From a virus, in the IMG/VR virus record IMGVR_UViG_3300023196_000549, positions 1 through 25,101 of that record: 25,101 bases of DNA. One strand, 5' to 3'. The number at the start of each line of letters is the position of its first letter. The stretch's first letter is position 1. The notes under the pieces were generated by a model. The model saw nothing but the letters and a program-made list of their open reading frames with translations, searched no databases and was not told where the DNA came from. Positions 6,750-13,678 of this stretch are shown in pieces. The position numbers and the translations under genes are program-made.

Positions 6750-7821
6750 TTTTCCCTCTTCTGTGCGATGTCAACGCTTGTATATATAAGATTCCTTTTT
6801 TATACTCATCATCGTTAGTTTCTTTCAATAATTCATTTCGTATCAAGTCATTAGGTATATAAATCATGTCTTCTTTGTTCGGTAAATTCTTTATCGATAA
6901 AGATGCTGGACTATATACAGGTTCATAATTAACTCTAAAATCTTTATAGTATTCTTCTATTTCTTTCAAGTCAAATGCATTTAGTACACTCACAGTACAA
7001 TTAATCATCATAACATTGTCTTTCATAATCTCTAAGTTTTTTTCAAACTCTTTTACATCTATGGGATATCTAATAAATTCAAGTTTATCACCAAAGTGGT
7101 CACAAGAAACAATAAGTTTTAGTTTCTTAAATTTTCTATCAAGTTCTTTTAATGACCATTTTTTATATTCTATTTGTGTCAAGTTAGAACATATTTCTAT
7201 TTCAATCTTTTGTGCATCGTGCCAGACTATCTTATCTAAGAACTGCCACATTCTATCTAGTAAAACAGGCTCTCCACCAAATATTTTAATCTTTTTTACT
7301 TTGTCAAGATTGTCTAAAATATTTTGATTAAATGTATCAACCTCTGTTGATGATACATTTGTCACCCATTCTCTTTCAAATTCTGCAAGACCTAAATCAT
7401 TCCATGTATCTACTAAGTTTGCAGCTTTTAATTCTTGTCTTCTTGTCGATGAATCATAAGGACGACACATATAACATCCAAGATTACAACGACTACCAAA
7501 ATTTTTTAACTTTGTAATAACATTGTTAACTTCTATATTATTTTCTGTGATATTATTAAAATGAGTTCTATGACTAGAACCTGTTCGTTTTTCACTTTCA
7601 TAACATCCTTCACAACCTTGTATCTTTTTACCTGATAACATATCATTACGAATTTCTTCCATTGCATCTGATAAAAAATAATCAAATGGTAGTGTGTTTG
7701 TTGTATTCATGTAAGATATTGTTTTATTAATATCTGCATGACAACACAATCTATAACGATTTGCATTATCAGAATAAATTTCATCAAAGGCCTTTACACA
7801 ATAAGTCAAACTTTTTTCCAT
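6730..7821 (-). CDS. Twitch-type radical SAM protein
   Basis: 363 residues. The radical SAM cluster is CNLGCYMC (Cys112, Cys116, Cys119, CxxxCxxC), followed by the FGGEP motif (in KIKIFGGEP) for SAM binding. The N-terminal 110 residues hold further Cys: YCVKAF (Cys8), LCCHAD (Cys26, Cys27) and GCEGCYESE (Cys70, Cys73) followed by TGSSHR. This matches the phage 'twitch domain' radical SAM family, in which extra Cys may bind an auxiliary Fe-S cluster. Members are frequent in marine T4-like phages; their reaction is not established as far as I know. It lies between primase and nrdA, overlapping both, hinting at a DNA or nucleotide-related reaction, but peptide modification is equally possible. 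Confidence 0.85.
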   Translation of the reverse strand: MEKSLTYCVKAFDEIYSDNANRYRLCCHADINKTISYMNTTNTLPFDYFLSDAMEEIRNDMLSGKKIQGCEGCYESEKRTGSSHRTHFNNITENNIEVNNVITKLKNFGSRCNLGCYMCRPYDSSTRRQELKAANLVDTWNDLGLAEFEREWVTNVSSTEVDTFNQNILDNLDKVKKIKIFGGEPVLLDRMWQFLDKIVWHDAQKIEIEICSNLTQIEYKKWSLKELDRKFKKLKLIVSCDHFGDKLEFIRYPIDVKEFEKNLEIMKDNVMMINCTVSVLNAFDLKEIEEYYKDFRVNYEPVYSPASLSIKNLPNKEDMIYIPNDLIRNELLKETNDDEYKKGILYIQALTSHRRGKNEKTIL

Positions 7822-8120
7822 TGCAATAATTTAGTTTTTGCCAATAAACCATTAAAGGTATTTTGAGCAATAATATCCTTAATATCTCTTTCAGTTTTTC
7901 CTGAAAGAATCATTTCGTTTATATCTTTTTCTTTTACATACTCTGGCCAAATAACAACATCAAATTTTTCATCAATGTAATTTGTAATCTGATTAACAAC
8001 TTCTACATTACGAGGTTCATTGTCTGGTATTAGTACAACATTGTCTCTGTAAACTCTTAGGTCAGATTGAGCAGTCGCAATACAATTATCAACAAAAAGG
8101 CTATCAATAGGGCCTTCCAC
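7806..8120 (-). CDS. DNA primase, C-terminal (toprim) part
   Basis: 104 residues forming the toprim half of a T4 gp61-like primase. VEGPIDSLF carries the toprim Glu, and VLIPDNEPRN and KDINEMI provide the acidic second and third motifs. It lies in the same reading frame as the N-terminal part at 8130-8825, from which it is separated by a TAA (8130-8132) and three sense codons (V-C-V). If made on its own it would have to start at GTG (8120), with no convincing ribosome site. Read through the stop, the two parts give about 339 residues, the size of T4 gp61 (342). It may be a separately expressed subunit, a readthrough product, a decayed gene or a sequencing error. It overlaps the radical SAM gene by 16 bases. 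Confidence 0.75.
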   Translation of the reverse strand: MEGPIDSLFVDNCIATAQSDLRVYRDNVVLIPDNEPRNVEVVNQITNYIDEKFDVVIWPEYVKEKDINEMILSGKTERDIKDIIAQNTFNGLLAKTKLLQWKKV

Positions 8121-8129
8121 AACACAAAC

Positions 8130-8825
8130 TTATCTATTCCAATCTGCTCTATCAGCTCCAAATATTTTTTCTTGATTTTCGTCCAATTTGATTGTGATGT
8201 ATTTAGGATTTTCATTTCCGAATGCCCTTCCTTGCAAAGCAAATAATTGATTTTTTTCATTAAAAAATGGTATCACTAATCTAGGATGGTCACCAACTAA
8301 ACTAGGATACTTATTATCACTAATTGTATTTACAAACTTATAAAACTGTGGGGCAAAATATAAAAGATAATGTTTATCAGACGGTATCTTTCTATCTTCA
8401 ATAAATTTTTTGACAGGATGTTCAGGGTTTAGTTGTGAAACTTTTTTCAAACTGCGTAATCTAGAATTAGATTCCATTAACAGTTTCCTCACATTTGTGG
8501 ATAACTTTTCTTCATCAATTCTTTCACCTCTGGCAATATCTTTTGGTATCTCTGCACGATAGGCCTCTGTACAAAATTCACTATATAACTTCTCATCTAC
8601 ATGTTTAATAAGTTTAGGAAGATTTGTACCCACACCACAATTATGACATTTGTAAATAAGAGTATTAGTCTTTTCAAAGACATAACCTCTTGCCTTGTTC
8701 TTGTGTTTTTGTGAATCACCACAATATGGACATCGAAAATTAAAGAGATTGTTACTCTTTTTCTTAAACTGTCCTAATTGTGAAGATAACAAAAGCAGGT
8801 ACTTTTGTTGTAGATACATATCCAT
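8130..8825 (-). CDS. DNA primase, N-terminal part (T4 gp61-like), ends at in-frame TAA
   Basis: 231 residues from the ATG at 8825. The zinc-binding domain is at the N-terminus: CPYCGDSQ (Cys32, Cys35) and CHNCG (Cys60, Cys63), with KHKNKARGYV between. The start of the catalytic core follows (YLLYFAPQFYKF; HPRLVIPFFNEKNQLFALQGR). The protein stops at DRADWNR, just before the toprim motif, which continues in the same frame after the TAA. A primase lays down RNA primers for the phage replication fork with a gp41-like helicase. I prefer ATG 8825 (or ATG 8819) over a GTG at 8843, because the latter lies upstream of the predicted transcription start and the family begins near this point. Confidence 0.8.
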   Translation of the reverse strand: MDMYLQQKYLLLLSSQLGQFKKKSNNLFNFRCPYCGDSQKHKNKARGYVFEKTNTLIYKCHNCGVGTNLPKLIKHVDEKLYSEFCTEAYRAEIPKDIARGERIDEEKLSTNVRKLLMESNSRLRSLKKVSQLNPEHPVKKFIEDRKIPSDKHYLLYFAPQFYKFVNTISDNKYPSLVGDHPRLVIPFFNEKNQLFALQGRAFGNENPKYITIKLDENQEKIFGADRADWNR

Positions 8826-8831
8826 GATGAA

Positions 8832-8860
8832 ACTATACCACACTTAGGTGGGATTGTCAA
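8832..8860 (-). promoter_or_regulatory. Sigma-70-type promoter for primase operon
   Basis: Read on the minus strand: TTGACA (8855-8860), a 17-base spacer, then TATAGT (8832-8837), one mismatch from TATAAT. The predicted +1 is position 8825, exactly the A of the primase ATG, so the transcript would be leaderless or nearly so. The -35 box overlaps the TGA stop of the preceding small gene. Confidence 0.7.
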
Positions 8861-9039
8861 TTAATTTCTTTGACTTTTCTTATACTTTTTAATTTTTTTT
8901 CGTACGTAACTTTAGGCACTTGGTGCGTCAAACCGTCAACTATCTTGTGAGCAACTTTAATCGCTTCTTCTTCTGATTCAGCACTAACTTCTAGATGTCT
9001 CACATGTATTTTGTGAGTTTGTACTTTATACTTCGTCAT
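8857..9039 (-). CDS. Small conserved-type hypothetical protein (60 aa)
   Basis: 60 residues, beginning MTKYKVQTHKIHVRHLEV and rich in Lys, His and Glu. A strand-helix-strand pattern (HLEVSAESEEEAIKVAHKIV) resembles small DpsA-like or 'SAESEEEA' type phage proteins, but I cannot name a family or function. It directly follows a strong sigma-70-type promoter and is the first gene of the putative early operon ahead of primase. If the predicted +1 is right, the mRNA starts one base before its ATG. Confidence 0.65.
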   Translation of the reverse strand: MTKYKVQTHKIHVRHLEVSAESEEEAIKVAHKIVDGLTHQVPKVTYEKKLKSIRKVKEIN

Positions 9040-9046
9040 TTCCTCA

Positions 9047-9075
9047 ATTCTAGAAGGTTAATAAGTGATTGTCAA
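9047..9075 (-). promoter_or_regulatory. Sigma-70-type promoter opening the early operon
   Basis: On the minus strand: TTGACA (9070-9075), 17-base spacer, TAGAAT (9047-9052; one mismatch to TATAAT). The predicted +1 is at 9040, one base before the ATG at 9039. It shares the 9-mer TTGACAATC with the promoter at 8832-8860. It marks the boundary between the late/lysis genes (higher coordinates) and the replication/nucleotide genes. Confidence 0.7.
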
Positions 9076-9521
9076 GAGATACTTATGCCAATATTCATTA
9101 ATTTGTGTATAACAAATCCAGCTACTATTGAACCACCTATAAGTAACCATCTAAACTTATCCAATACTGCTACACGCCCGAAAATATCGGATTTAAGGCC
9201 GTTTAGCGCCTGTGTTTGTTCAAGATGTTGTTCAGACATCAGTTGAGTAAGTTGTTTGTTATTACTAGTAATACGGTCGTGAATTTCCTTGATTTCATTG
9301 GAAAACTCTGCTCTTCGAGTTTCAACGAGTGATTGTGAATTTATGATTGCTTCTTCTTGAGATGTGAGTTTTTCTTCATGAACTGCGAGCATTCTATTAA
9401 TAGAGTTAGATACATTAGATATCTTATCTATTGCATTATCTATACGACTGTGAATAAGTTTCATTTCTGAAACATCTCTTTTCAGCATTTCAATATCTAA
9501 TTTGTATTGGTCGTCAGACAT
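9072..9521 (-). CDS. Coiled-coil protein with C-terminal membrane anchor
   Basis: 149 residues. Residues 5-110 form a long, charged, heptad-like region (IDNAIDKISNVSNSINRML; VHEEKLTSQEEAIINSQSLV). A hydrophobic segment at about 123-140 (FRWLLIGGSIVAGFVIHKL) ends the protein. This plan is common in T4-like marine phages; no function is established that I can cite. A late promoter octamer lies 24 bases upstream, and a GAGG ribosome site precedes the ATG. Sitting just downstream of the spanin genes, it may belong to the lysis or envelope set (inference). Confidence 0.75.
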   Translation of the reverse strand: MSDDQYKLDIEMLKRDVSEMKLIHSRIDNAIDKISNVSNSINRMLAVHEEKLTSQEEAIINSQSLVETRRAEFSNEIKEIHDRITSNNKQLTQLMSEQHLEQTQALNGLKSDIFGRVAVLDKFRWLLIGGSIVAGFVIHKLMNIGISIS

Positions 9522-9544
9522 TTATAGTTCCTCTCATCGAAGTA

Positions 9545-9552
9545 TATTTATA
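9545..9552 (-). promoter_or_regulatory. T4-type late promoter
   Basis: Exact octamer TATAAATA on the minus strand, the T4 late promoter -10 element recognised by gp55-type sigma. It lies between the outer spanin stop and the coiled-coil membrane protein, giving a leader of roughly 18 bases. Confidence 0.6.
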
Positions 9553-9936
9553 TTATTCTGTTTCTGTAATTTCTTCAGATTCGTAGTAGTCTTTGTATTG
9601 GTCAAGTATCTTATTTGTTAAATATAATTGATTACGAATAATTGCAAAATTCTTAGCTAACATTTCATAGTCTATATCTGTTATGCCAAATAGAACTGGG
9701 TCAATACCATCCTTTTCAAGTTTTGCGAAAAGTTCTTCAGATGTTTCACTTGTCATGACATGCCACTCTATTCTTTCAAGAACTAAAGGTTTAGGACTTT
9801 CCAAGTTAAGTTTTGCTCTTGGTACTTCCTCTTTAAATATCTCTAATTTTTTAACCGAACTACAACTAGTAAGAAATGTAATTAGGATTAGCGATACTAG
9901 GACACTCTGTATTAATTTCAGATTTCTTTGTAGCAT
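9553..9936 (-). CDS. Outer-membrane lipoprotein, probable o-spanin (Rz1-like)
   Basis: 127 residues. The lipoprotein signal has a hydrophobic core at 8-22 and lipobox LTSC with Cys25. The mature part includes IEWHVMTSE and VLFGITDIDYEMLAKNFAII, a pattern I recognise from other phage proteins near lysis genes. Its first 71 bases overlap, in a different frame, the end of the coiled-coil inner-membrane protein upstream (9866-9936). That overlap of a type II membrane protein with a lipoprotein is the hallmark of two-component spanins, which fuse inner and outer membranes at the last step of lysis. It is longer than most Rz1 proteins. Confidence 0.7.
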   Translation of the reverse strand: MLQRNLKLIQSVLVSLILITFLTSCSSVKKLEIFKEEVPRAKLNLESPKPLVLERIEWHVMTSETSEELFAKLEKDGIDPVLFGITDIDYEMLAKNFAIIRNQLYLTNKILDQYKDYYESEEITETE

Positions 9937-10333
9937 TTATTTCACTTTCTGTTAATGGCGAACCACTAGCAATTTCAATACAACGAGTTGCTCTATCACT
10001 AGCGCTGTTCGTAATTCTCTGAATTGATTTTGTTCTTTCAATTGCAAGTTTACCAAAATCTCTGTTCTTTTTATTAAATCTTTTATCTAAGTCTGTTAAA
10101 TCTTTTTTTAGTGTGTCAATAAGAATTGTCATTTCCTTATTGGCATTTAGAATCTGTTCAAAGTCTTTTTGTTGATTTTCGATTAACTGTTTTTGGTCAG
10201 TAATCGCATCTTCCAACTTAATGGCATTTGCTTTTAATATTTCGTTATCACTTCTTAATTTCATAACATAGAAGCCAGCACCTATTAAAGCACTGGCGAC
10301 TATACCAATTAAAAATAATCTAATGCCTACCAA
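9866..10333 (-). CDS. Inner-membrane coiled-coil protein, probable i-spanin (Rz-like)
   Basis: 155 residues. One N-terminal transmembrane segment (about 3-24, RLFLIGIVASALIGAGFYVM) is followed by a periplasmic coiled coil (NEILKANAIKLEDAITDQK onward to about 110), the Rz architecture. The reading frame is closed by a TAA immediately upstream, so the start must be TTG at 10333 (or a nearby ATT); the first ATG would cut off the membrane segment. The gene's 3' end overlaps the lipoprotein gene. Together with that lipoprotein it would disrupt the outer membrane in lysis. Confidence 0.7.
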   Translation of the reverse strand: MVGIRLFLIGIVASALIGAGFYVMKLRSDNEILKANAIKLEDAITDQKQLIENQQKDFEQILNANKEMTILIDTLKKDLTDLDKRFNKKNRDFGKLAIERTKSIQRITNSASDRATRCIEIASGSPLTESEINATKKSEINTECPSIANPNYISY

Positions 10334-10337
10334 TTAA

Positions 10338-10496
10338 TTAGTCTTTCTTAATTATGGATAGAGCTCCCCAAACTACAGCTGCGTATGCTAGTATGTTTAC
10401 GAAAGGGCCTCCAAGTATTATCAACATGCCTAAGGCAATCAGACTTGCGCCTGACCAACTTGACATTTCTTTTATTCTTCCTTTTATCCAATCCAT
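10338..10496 (-). CDS. Small hydrophobic protein, candidate holin (52 aa)
   Basis: I translated this gene directly: MDWIKGRIKEMSSWSGASLI at the start and SIIKKD at the end. An amphipathic basic N-terminus is followed by two short hydrophobic stretches (about 17-29 and 33-49) around a GGP turn, and a Lys-rich end. An AAGGAG ribosome site lies upstream, after the DUF1353 gene. Two short membrane spans and a place next to the spanin pair fit a small holin, which would time lysis, but many small phage membrane proteins look alike. No endolysin gene is visible in the window. Confidence 0.6.
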   Translation of the reverse strand: MDWIKGRIKEMSSWSGASLIALGMLIILGGPFVNILAYAAVVWGALSIIKKD

Positions 10497-10520
10497 AAGA
10501 TTCTCCTTATTTAATGGTTG

Positions 10521-11138
10521 TTATACCTTGGCACCGTTTTTTCGATGTTTATTCCAAGCCATGAATCCACCTAGTCTTAAAGACCAATATGCTAGATAGT
10601 TCATTAAGAAGAAACCATTTACTTCGATGTTTATATCTCTAAAGATTTGGTCTGCTCTTTTTTGAGATAACTTACCCATGGTATCCTTCTTATTACTTCT
10701 TAATAAGGTTTCATACTTGTACGCATAATCGTGTACAAGACCACCTATTAACAGCACCCCGACTGGTGATAAAAACATATGCAAGAATTTTGGAATACTT
10801 GCACCATCGAACTTAAAACCTGCTGGTATGATAAACTTTTTTCCTTCTACTGAAAATGAAAAATCTGTTGTGATTTCCCAATGTCTTACTCCTAGAAGCC
10901 ACATTTTAATCATTGCGAAAAAACCTTTGCCTTTTGTAGCAATTCTGATTGGTTTCATATGTGGATAATCTGTATATTTAAAATTGACACGACCATCTGT
11001 CTTTTTCTTGTCGAAAAGATTGATGATAAATCCTACAATAATTAATGTGATTAATACTGTCCACATCCAAAATTTAGTTGCCAATGCTTTTACTGTTAGC
11101 AAATATTCATTCGCTAGTAATAAATCTATTATTTCCAT
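10521..11138 (-). CDS. DUF1353-type protein with N-terminal membrane segment
   Basis: 205 residues. A hydrophobic segment (about 22-42, FWMWTVLITLIIVGFIINLF) is followed by a soluble domain with the DUF1353 pattern: IPAGFKFDGASIPKFLHMFL, then LIGGLVHDYAYKYE, then KRADQIFRDI and YLAYWSLRLGG. DUF1353 proteins are small phage proteins of unknown function. The membrane segment added in front, and the position before the holin candidate and spanins, suggest an envelope or lysis-related role (inference). It follows the next upstream gene by one base. Confidence 0.75.
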   Translation of the reverse strand: MEIIDLLLANEYLLTVKALATKFWMWTVLITLIIVGFIINLFDKKKTDGRVNFKYTDYPHMKPIRIATKGKGFFAMIKMWLLGVRHWEITTDFSFSVEGKKFIIPAGFKFDGASIPKFLHMFLSPVGVLLIGGLVHDYAYKYETLLRSNKKDTMGKLSQKRADQIFRDINIEVNGFFLMNYLAYWSLRLGGFMAWNKHRKNGAKV

Positions 11139-11139
11139 T

Positions 11140-11742
11140 TTAATCTCCCTTAGCTCTTTTTAATTGTGAAGGTGTTGGAGCTCCCTTGTCACCCTTCTTC
11201 CTCATCTTTTCACCAGAACCTTGTTTGATTCTTTGTCGTTTCTTATGTATGTTCGCCCATAAACTTTCGTTTCTGAACTGTTCAAAACTCATCTTTGGGC
11301 CACTTGTCTTAAAGTCCTTTTTTCTCATTACTGTCTTTGCAATAAGGTCAAGTTCTTGTCCGTCTAATTTCAATGCAAAAGGCATATTGATATCTGTTTG
11401 CATATCATTAATAACTGCTTCTGCATCTGGGCCTAACTTAGCAATCTTTTTACCGTACTTTTTATAGGATTGTTTGAAAAGTCTTGTAAGTTCTGCTGGG
11501 GTAATTTGTTTTTGATTTCTTGCATCGTTCACTCTGTCCATAAAATGTTTTGTAAATTCTACATCTATATTTAATGATGCAAATAATCTATCTGCGTATT
11601 TTTCTAATTGGTTGATATCTGATTGAGTAACTTTCTTTTCTTTTGATGCATTTAAATCAGCGATAGGTTCATACAGTCCATATGCTTGACTTCTACCTGA
11701 AGGCTCATAAGCCAGACCATACTCTTTAAGTGTTAGGGGCAT
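11140..11742 (-). CDS. Conserved marine-phage hypothetical protein
   Basis: 200 residues, basic. The central part, EFTKHFMDRVNDARNQKQIT and PAELTRLFKQSYKKYGKKI, then PFALKLDGQELDLIAKTVMR, resembles a domain seen repeatedly in T4-like cyanophage and pelagiphage proteins, often as one module of larger virion-associated proteins. The C-terminus is very Lys/Arg rich (KKRQRIKQGSGEKMRKKG), suggesting nucleic acid contact. No catalytic motif is evident. It sits one base after the gene at 11744-12241 in an unbroken late operon. Confidence 0.65.
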   Translation of the reverse strand: MPLTLKEYGLAYEPSGRSQAYGLYEPIADLNASKEKKVTQSDINQLEKYADRLFASLNIDVEFTKHFMDRVNDARNQKQITPAELTRLFKQSYKKYGKKIAKLGPDAEAVINDMQTDINMPFALKLDGQELDLIAKTVMRKKDFKTSGPKMSFEQFRNESLWANIHKKRQRIKQGSGEKMRKKGDKGAPTPSQLKRAKGD

Positions 11743-11743
11743 A

Positions 11744-12241
11744 TTATCTTTTGTTGGCTATAGAATATACAGCATTAGATATTTTTAGAAAGTCTTTTTT
11801 AGTACTGTTTACCATGTTTTCAATTTTCTTTTTATTTGATGCATTTACTTTATCATATACTTGGGTAATTGTACTTGCAGTCATTAAGTCAACTCTCATT
11901 GTGCCGTCTTTAAATTTGATTGATTTGTTTTGTTTCTTTTTAACTATGTCTTTTAACATTTTGATGTTATCTTCGACCATATATAATGCTCGTTCAAAAC
12001 TATCTGATTTTGATAAAACACTTTCTTTCAATTTACTTCTTCGTTCACGCATCTTTGCTAACTTTTCAGCATGTGTTCTATATTCTTTTGTTCTTGCGTC
12101 TATTAATCTTTTTTTCTTTTTTACTGGTACAACTGAACTATCATCACCTGTTCCAGCAACAGCAGTACCCGTTGCGTTTGTTGGTGCGTCTTCATCCACT
12201 GGTCTACCCGAGAAAGGTGTTACTTCTATAAACTTACGCAT
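11744..12241 (-). CDS. Conserved phage hypothetical, helical and basic
   Basis: 165 residues. A low-complexity N-terminal linker (DAPTNATGTAVAGTGDDSSV) is followed by a Lys/Arg-rich, largely helical body (KEYRTHAEKLAKMRERRSKL; DNIKMLKDIVKKKQ). Not recognised. It overlaps the gene at 12234-12848 by 8 bases and precedes 11140-11742 by one base, so it is translated as part of a compact late operon. A structural or DNA-contacting role is possible but unsupported. Confidence 0.65.
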   Translation of the reverse strand: MRKFIEVTPFSGRPVDEDAPTNATGTAVAGTGDDSSVVPVKKKKRLIDARTKEYRTHAEKLAKMRERRSKLKESVLSKSDSFERALYMVEDNIKMLKDIVKKKQNKSIKFKDGTMRVDLMTASTITQVYDKVNASNKKKIENMVNSTKKDFLKISNAVYSIANKR

Positions 12242-12848
12242 TTTCTAAATCCTCTAAACTAACATAGATTTTTTCTTGTGACTTTTCGTGTACTACTGAA
12301 AAAATCTCTAATCCTAATACTGTATCGACAGGTGCTTCATCGTCAAATGCAATAACGATATCACCCTTCTTAGCAGTTAATTCTTCTTCTTGCTTATTTA
12401 GTATATCTTGTTTTAAACGATATCGTCCTTTTGGTAATTGTTCACCAAATCCAATGATTTCTTCTGATATTTCGTCATCAAAGTCAACATTATTCTCTTT
12501 AAGATACTTAATAAACTCTTTTTCAAACATATCTGGGTCTGATACTTCCTCTTTAAATGTATCTTTTAATAGGAATAATGCAGCCGCATATGTTCCGACT
12601 TTTGTTTTCAAACCCGGTATTTTCATAAAAATCTTTTTAATATTGAAAACTAATTTGTGAAGTATTGTGTATGAACTTTGTAATTCGGATGTTGATAATT
12701 CAACGGCTGGTTTTGAAGATTTAGGTTGTAAAACTCTATTACCATCTTTATCGATGACACCTAACTTATACGCAGGCATCTTTTCAAATGGTGTTGTAAG
12801 TAACTTAATAAATCTATAAGTTACAAATAAATCTACTGCTCTACCCAT
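12234..12848 (-). CDS. Conserved T4-like marine phage protein
   Basis: 204 residues. The N-terminus, MGRAVDLFVTYRFIKLLTTP, followed by FEKMPAYKLGVIDKDGNRVL, and a middle segment KTKVGTYAAALFLLKDTF, are familiar from T4-like cyanophage genomes, where the protein is uncharacterised (virion-associated in my recollection, not certain). The C-terminal third is acidic and may be a small SH3-like barrel (LTAKKGDIVIAFDDEAP). No catalytic motif is seen. The ATG shares its A with the upstream gene's stop. Confidence 0.7.
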   Translation of the reverse strand: MGRAVDLFVTYRFIKLLTTPFEKMPAYKLGVIDKDGNRVLQPKSSKPAVELSTSELQSSYTILHKLVFNIKKIFMKIPGLKTKVGTYAAALFLLKDTFKEEVSDPDMFEKEFIKYLKENNVDFDDEISEEIIGFGEQLPKGRYRLKQDILNKQEEELTAKKGDIVIAFDDEAPVDTVLGLEIFSVVHEKSQEKIYVSLEDLENA

Positions 12849-13210
12849 TATATTCCCCTTAAAATTTCCAAAGCATGTTCATCATGTTGAACATCTGTTA
12901 ATTCGTGTTTCTCAATCATATTTAAATAAACTAGGAAAGATTTCATCACACCCCAATGTTGTTTCTCTACTTTAAACAAGAGTAAAGTAACCGCGGCAGT
13001 TGAGGTAAATACATTGTTAATTATTATAAAATGATTAAGTAACAAGCGTTCTCTTAATTCGCCTGTTTCAAAATACTTTTTAAACAATCTTTTAATATAT
13101 TTAAACCTATTCAAATCATCATGAAACTCTAACTCACCCTCACATTGTGGGTTGTTATAGTTCTTTATCGCAAACATAATGACATTTTCGGAAGTAATCT
13201 TCTCGAACAT
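12848..13210 (-). CDS. Conserved T4-like marine phage protein (120 aa)
   Basis: 120 residues, mostly helical: NVIMFAIKNYNNPQCEGELE, then FKYIKRLFKKYFETGELRER and NHFIIINNVFTSTAAVTLL. The NPQC, 'RFKYIKRL' and 'TGELRERL' features recur in an uncharacterised family in T4-like cyanophages. It is coupled to 12234-12848 (shared stop/start) and follows 13217-13651 after 6 bases. Function unknown. Confidence 0.7.
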   Translation of the reverse strand: MFEKITSENVIMFAIKNYNNPQCEGELEFHDDLNRFKYIKRLFKKYFETGELRERLLLNHFIIINNVFTSTAAVTLLLFKVEKQHWGVMKSFLVYLNMIEKHELTDVQHDEHALEILRGI

Positions 13211-13216
13211 GTTTTA

Positions 13217-13651
13217 CTATTCTATTTTTGCGAAAATCTTATAACAATTTGCCTCTGTCATTTCATAACTAAGTTTAAGTGATAATCCACCTTCCACTTG
13301 ATTAGAAATGCCATCATCGTTTAGAAACTCATCATGAGGTGTGTTTTCATCTTTTCCGAATCTTCCACCAAACAATGACAAAGGTAGTGAGTATGAACCT
13401 GTGTTGCCTTCAAACATAGGTACTTCACCGAATTGTAATCCAACTCTCATCAATTTGCTTCTTAACATTGATATCGCATCTTCAACAATTTTAGTTTGTT
13501 CGTTTACGATAGCACCAACAAATGCATTTAATCTTTGTATTACTACTGGGTTTGCAAGTGCAGCTGGATTAATTTGATTGTCCATTTGGAACCCTTGATG
13601 TTGTGTACCAACGCCTGCAGCTTCATCGATGTATTTTTTAAAATTTTTCAT
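13217..13651 (-). CDS. Conserved marine-phage hypothetical (144 aa)
   Basis: 144 residues, beginning MKNFKKYIDEAAGVGTQHQG, a 'MKxFxxYI(D/E)EA' opening that is frequent among T4-like marine phage virion-associated proteins. The helical N-terminal half (NAFVGAIVNEQTKIVEDAIS) is followed by a mixed part with SYSLPLSLFGGRFGKDENTP. Not assigned to a function. The 62-base gap upstream carries a perfect 7-bp stem-loop (13679-13698), so this gene may head its own transcript. Confidence 0.65.
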   Translation of the reverse strand: MKNFKKYIDEAAGVGTQHQGFQMDNQINPAALANPVVIQRLNAFVGAIVNEQTKIVEDAISMLRSKLMRVGLQFGEVPMFEGNTGSYSLPLSLFGGRFGKDENTPHDEFLNDDGISNQVEGGLSLKLSYEMTEANCYKIFAKIE

Positions 13652-13678
13652 TTTGCTCTTTCCTAACTTTTTTTAAGA

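Noticed and set aside
6769-6774. TTGACA upstream of nrdA as part of a promoter
   Set aside because: No -10-like hexamer at 16-18 bases; it lies inside the 3' end of the radical SAM coding sequence.
8057-8260. 67-codon minus-strand frame spanning the primase break
   Set aside because: Different frame from both primase parts and without family features; it overlaps strongly conserved primase sequence, so it does not explain the break as a frameshift.
8826-8843. GTG at 8843 as start of primase
   Set aside because: It lies upstream of the predicted +1 and within the promoter spacer/-10 region; the family alignment starts near ATG 8825 or 8819.
11730-12248. Plus-strand open frame (172 codons) opposite 11744-12241
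   Set aside because: Mirror of a Lys-rich minus-strand gene in an unbroken operon; the Phe/Leu-rich translation is an artefact of reading Lys/Glu codons backward.
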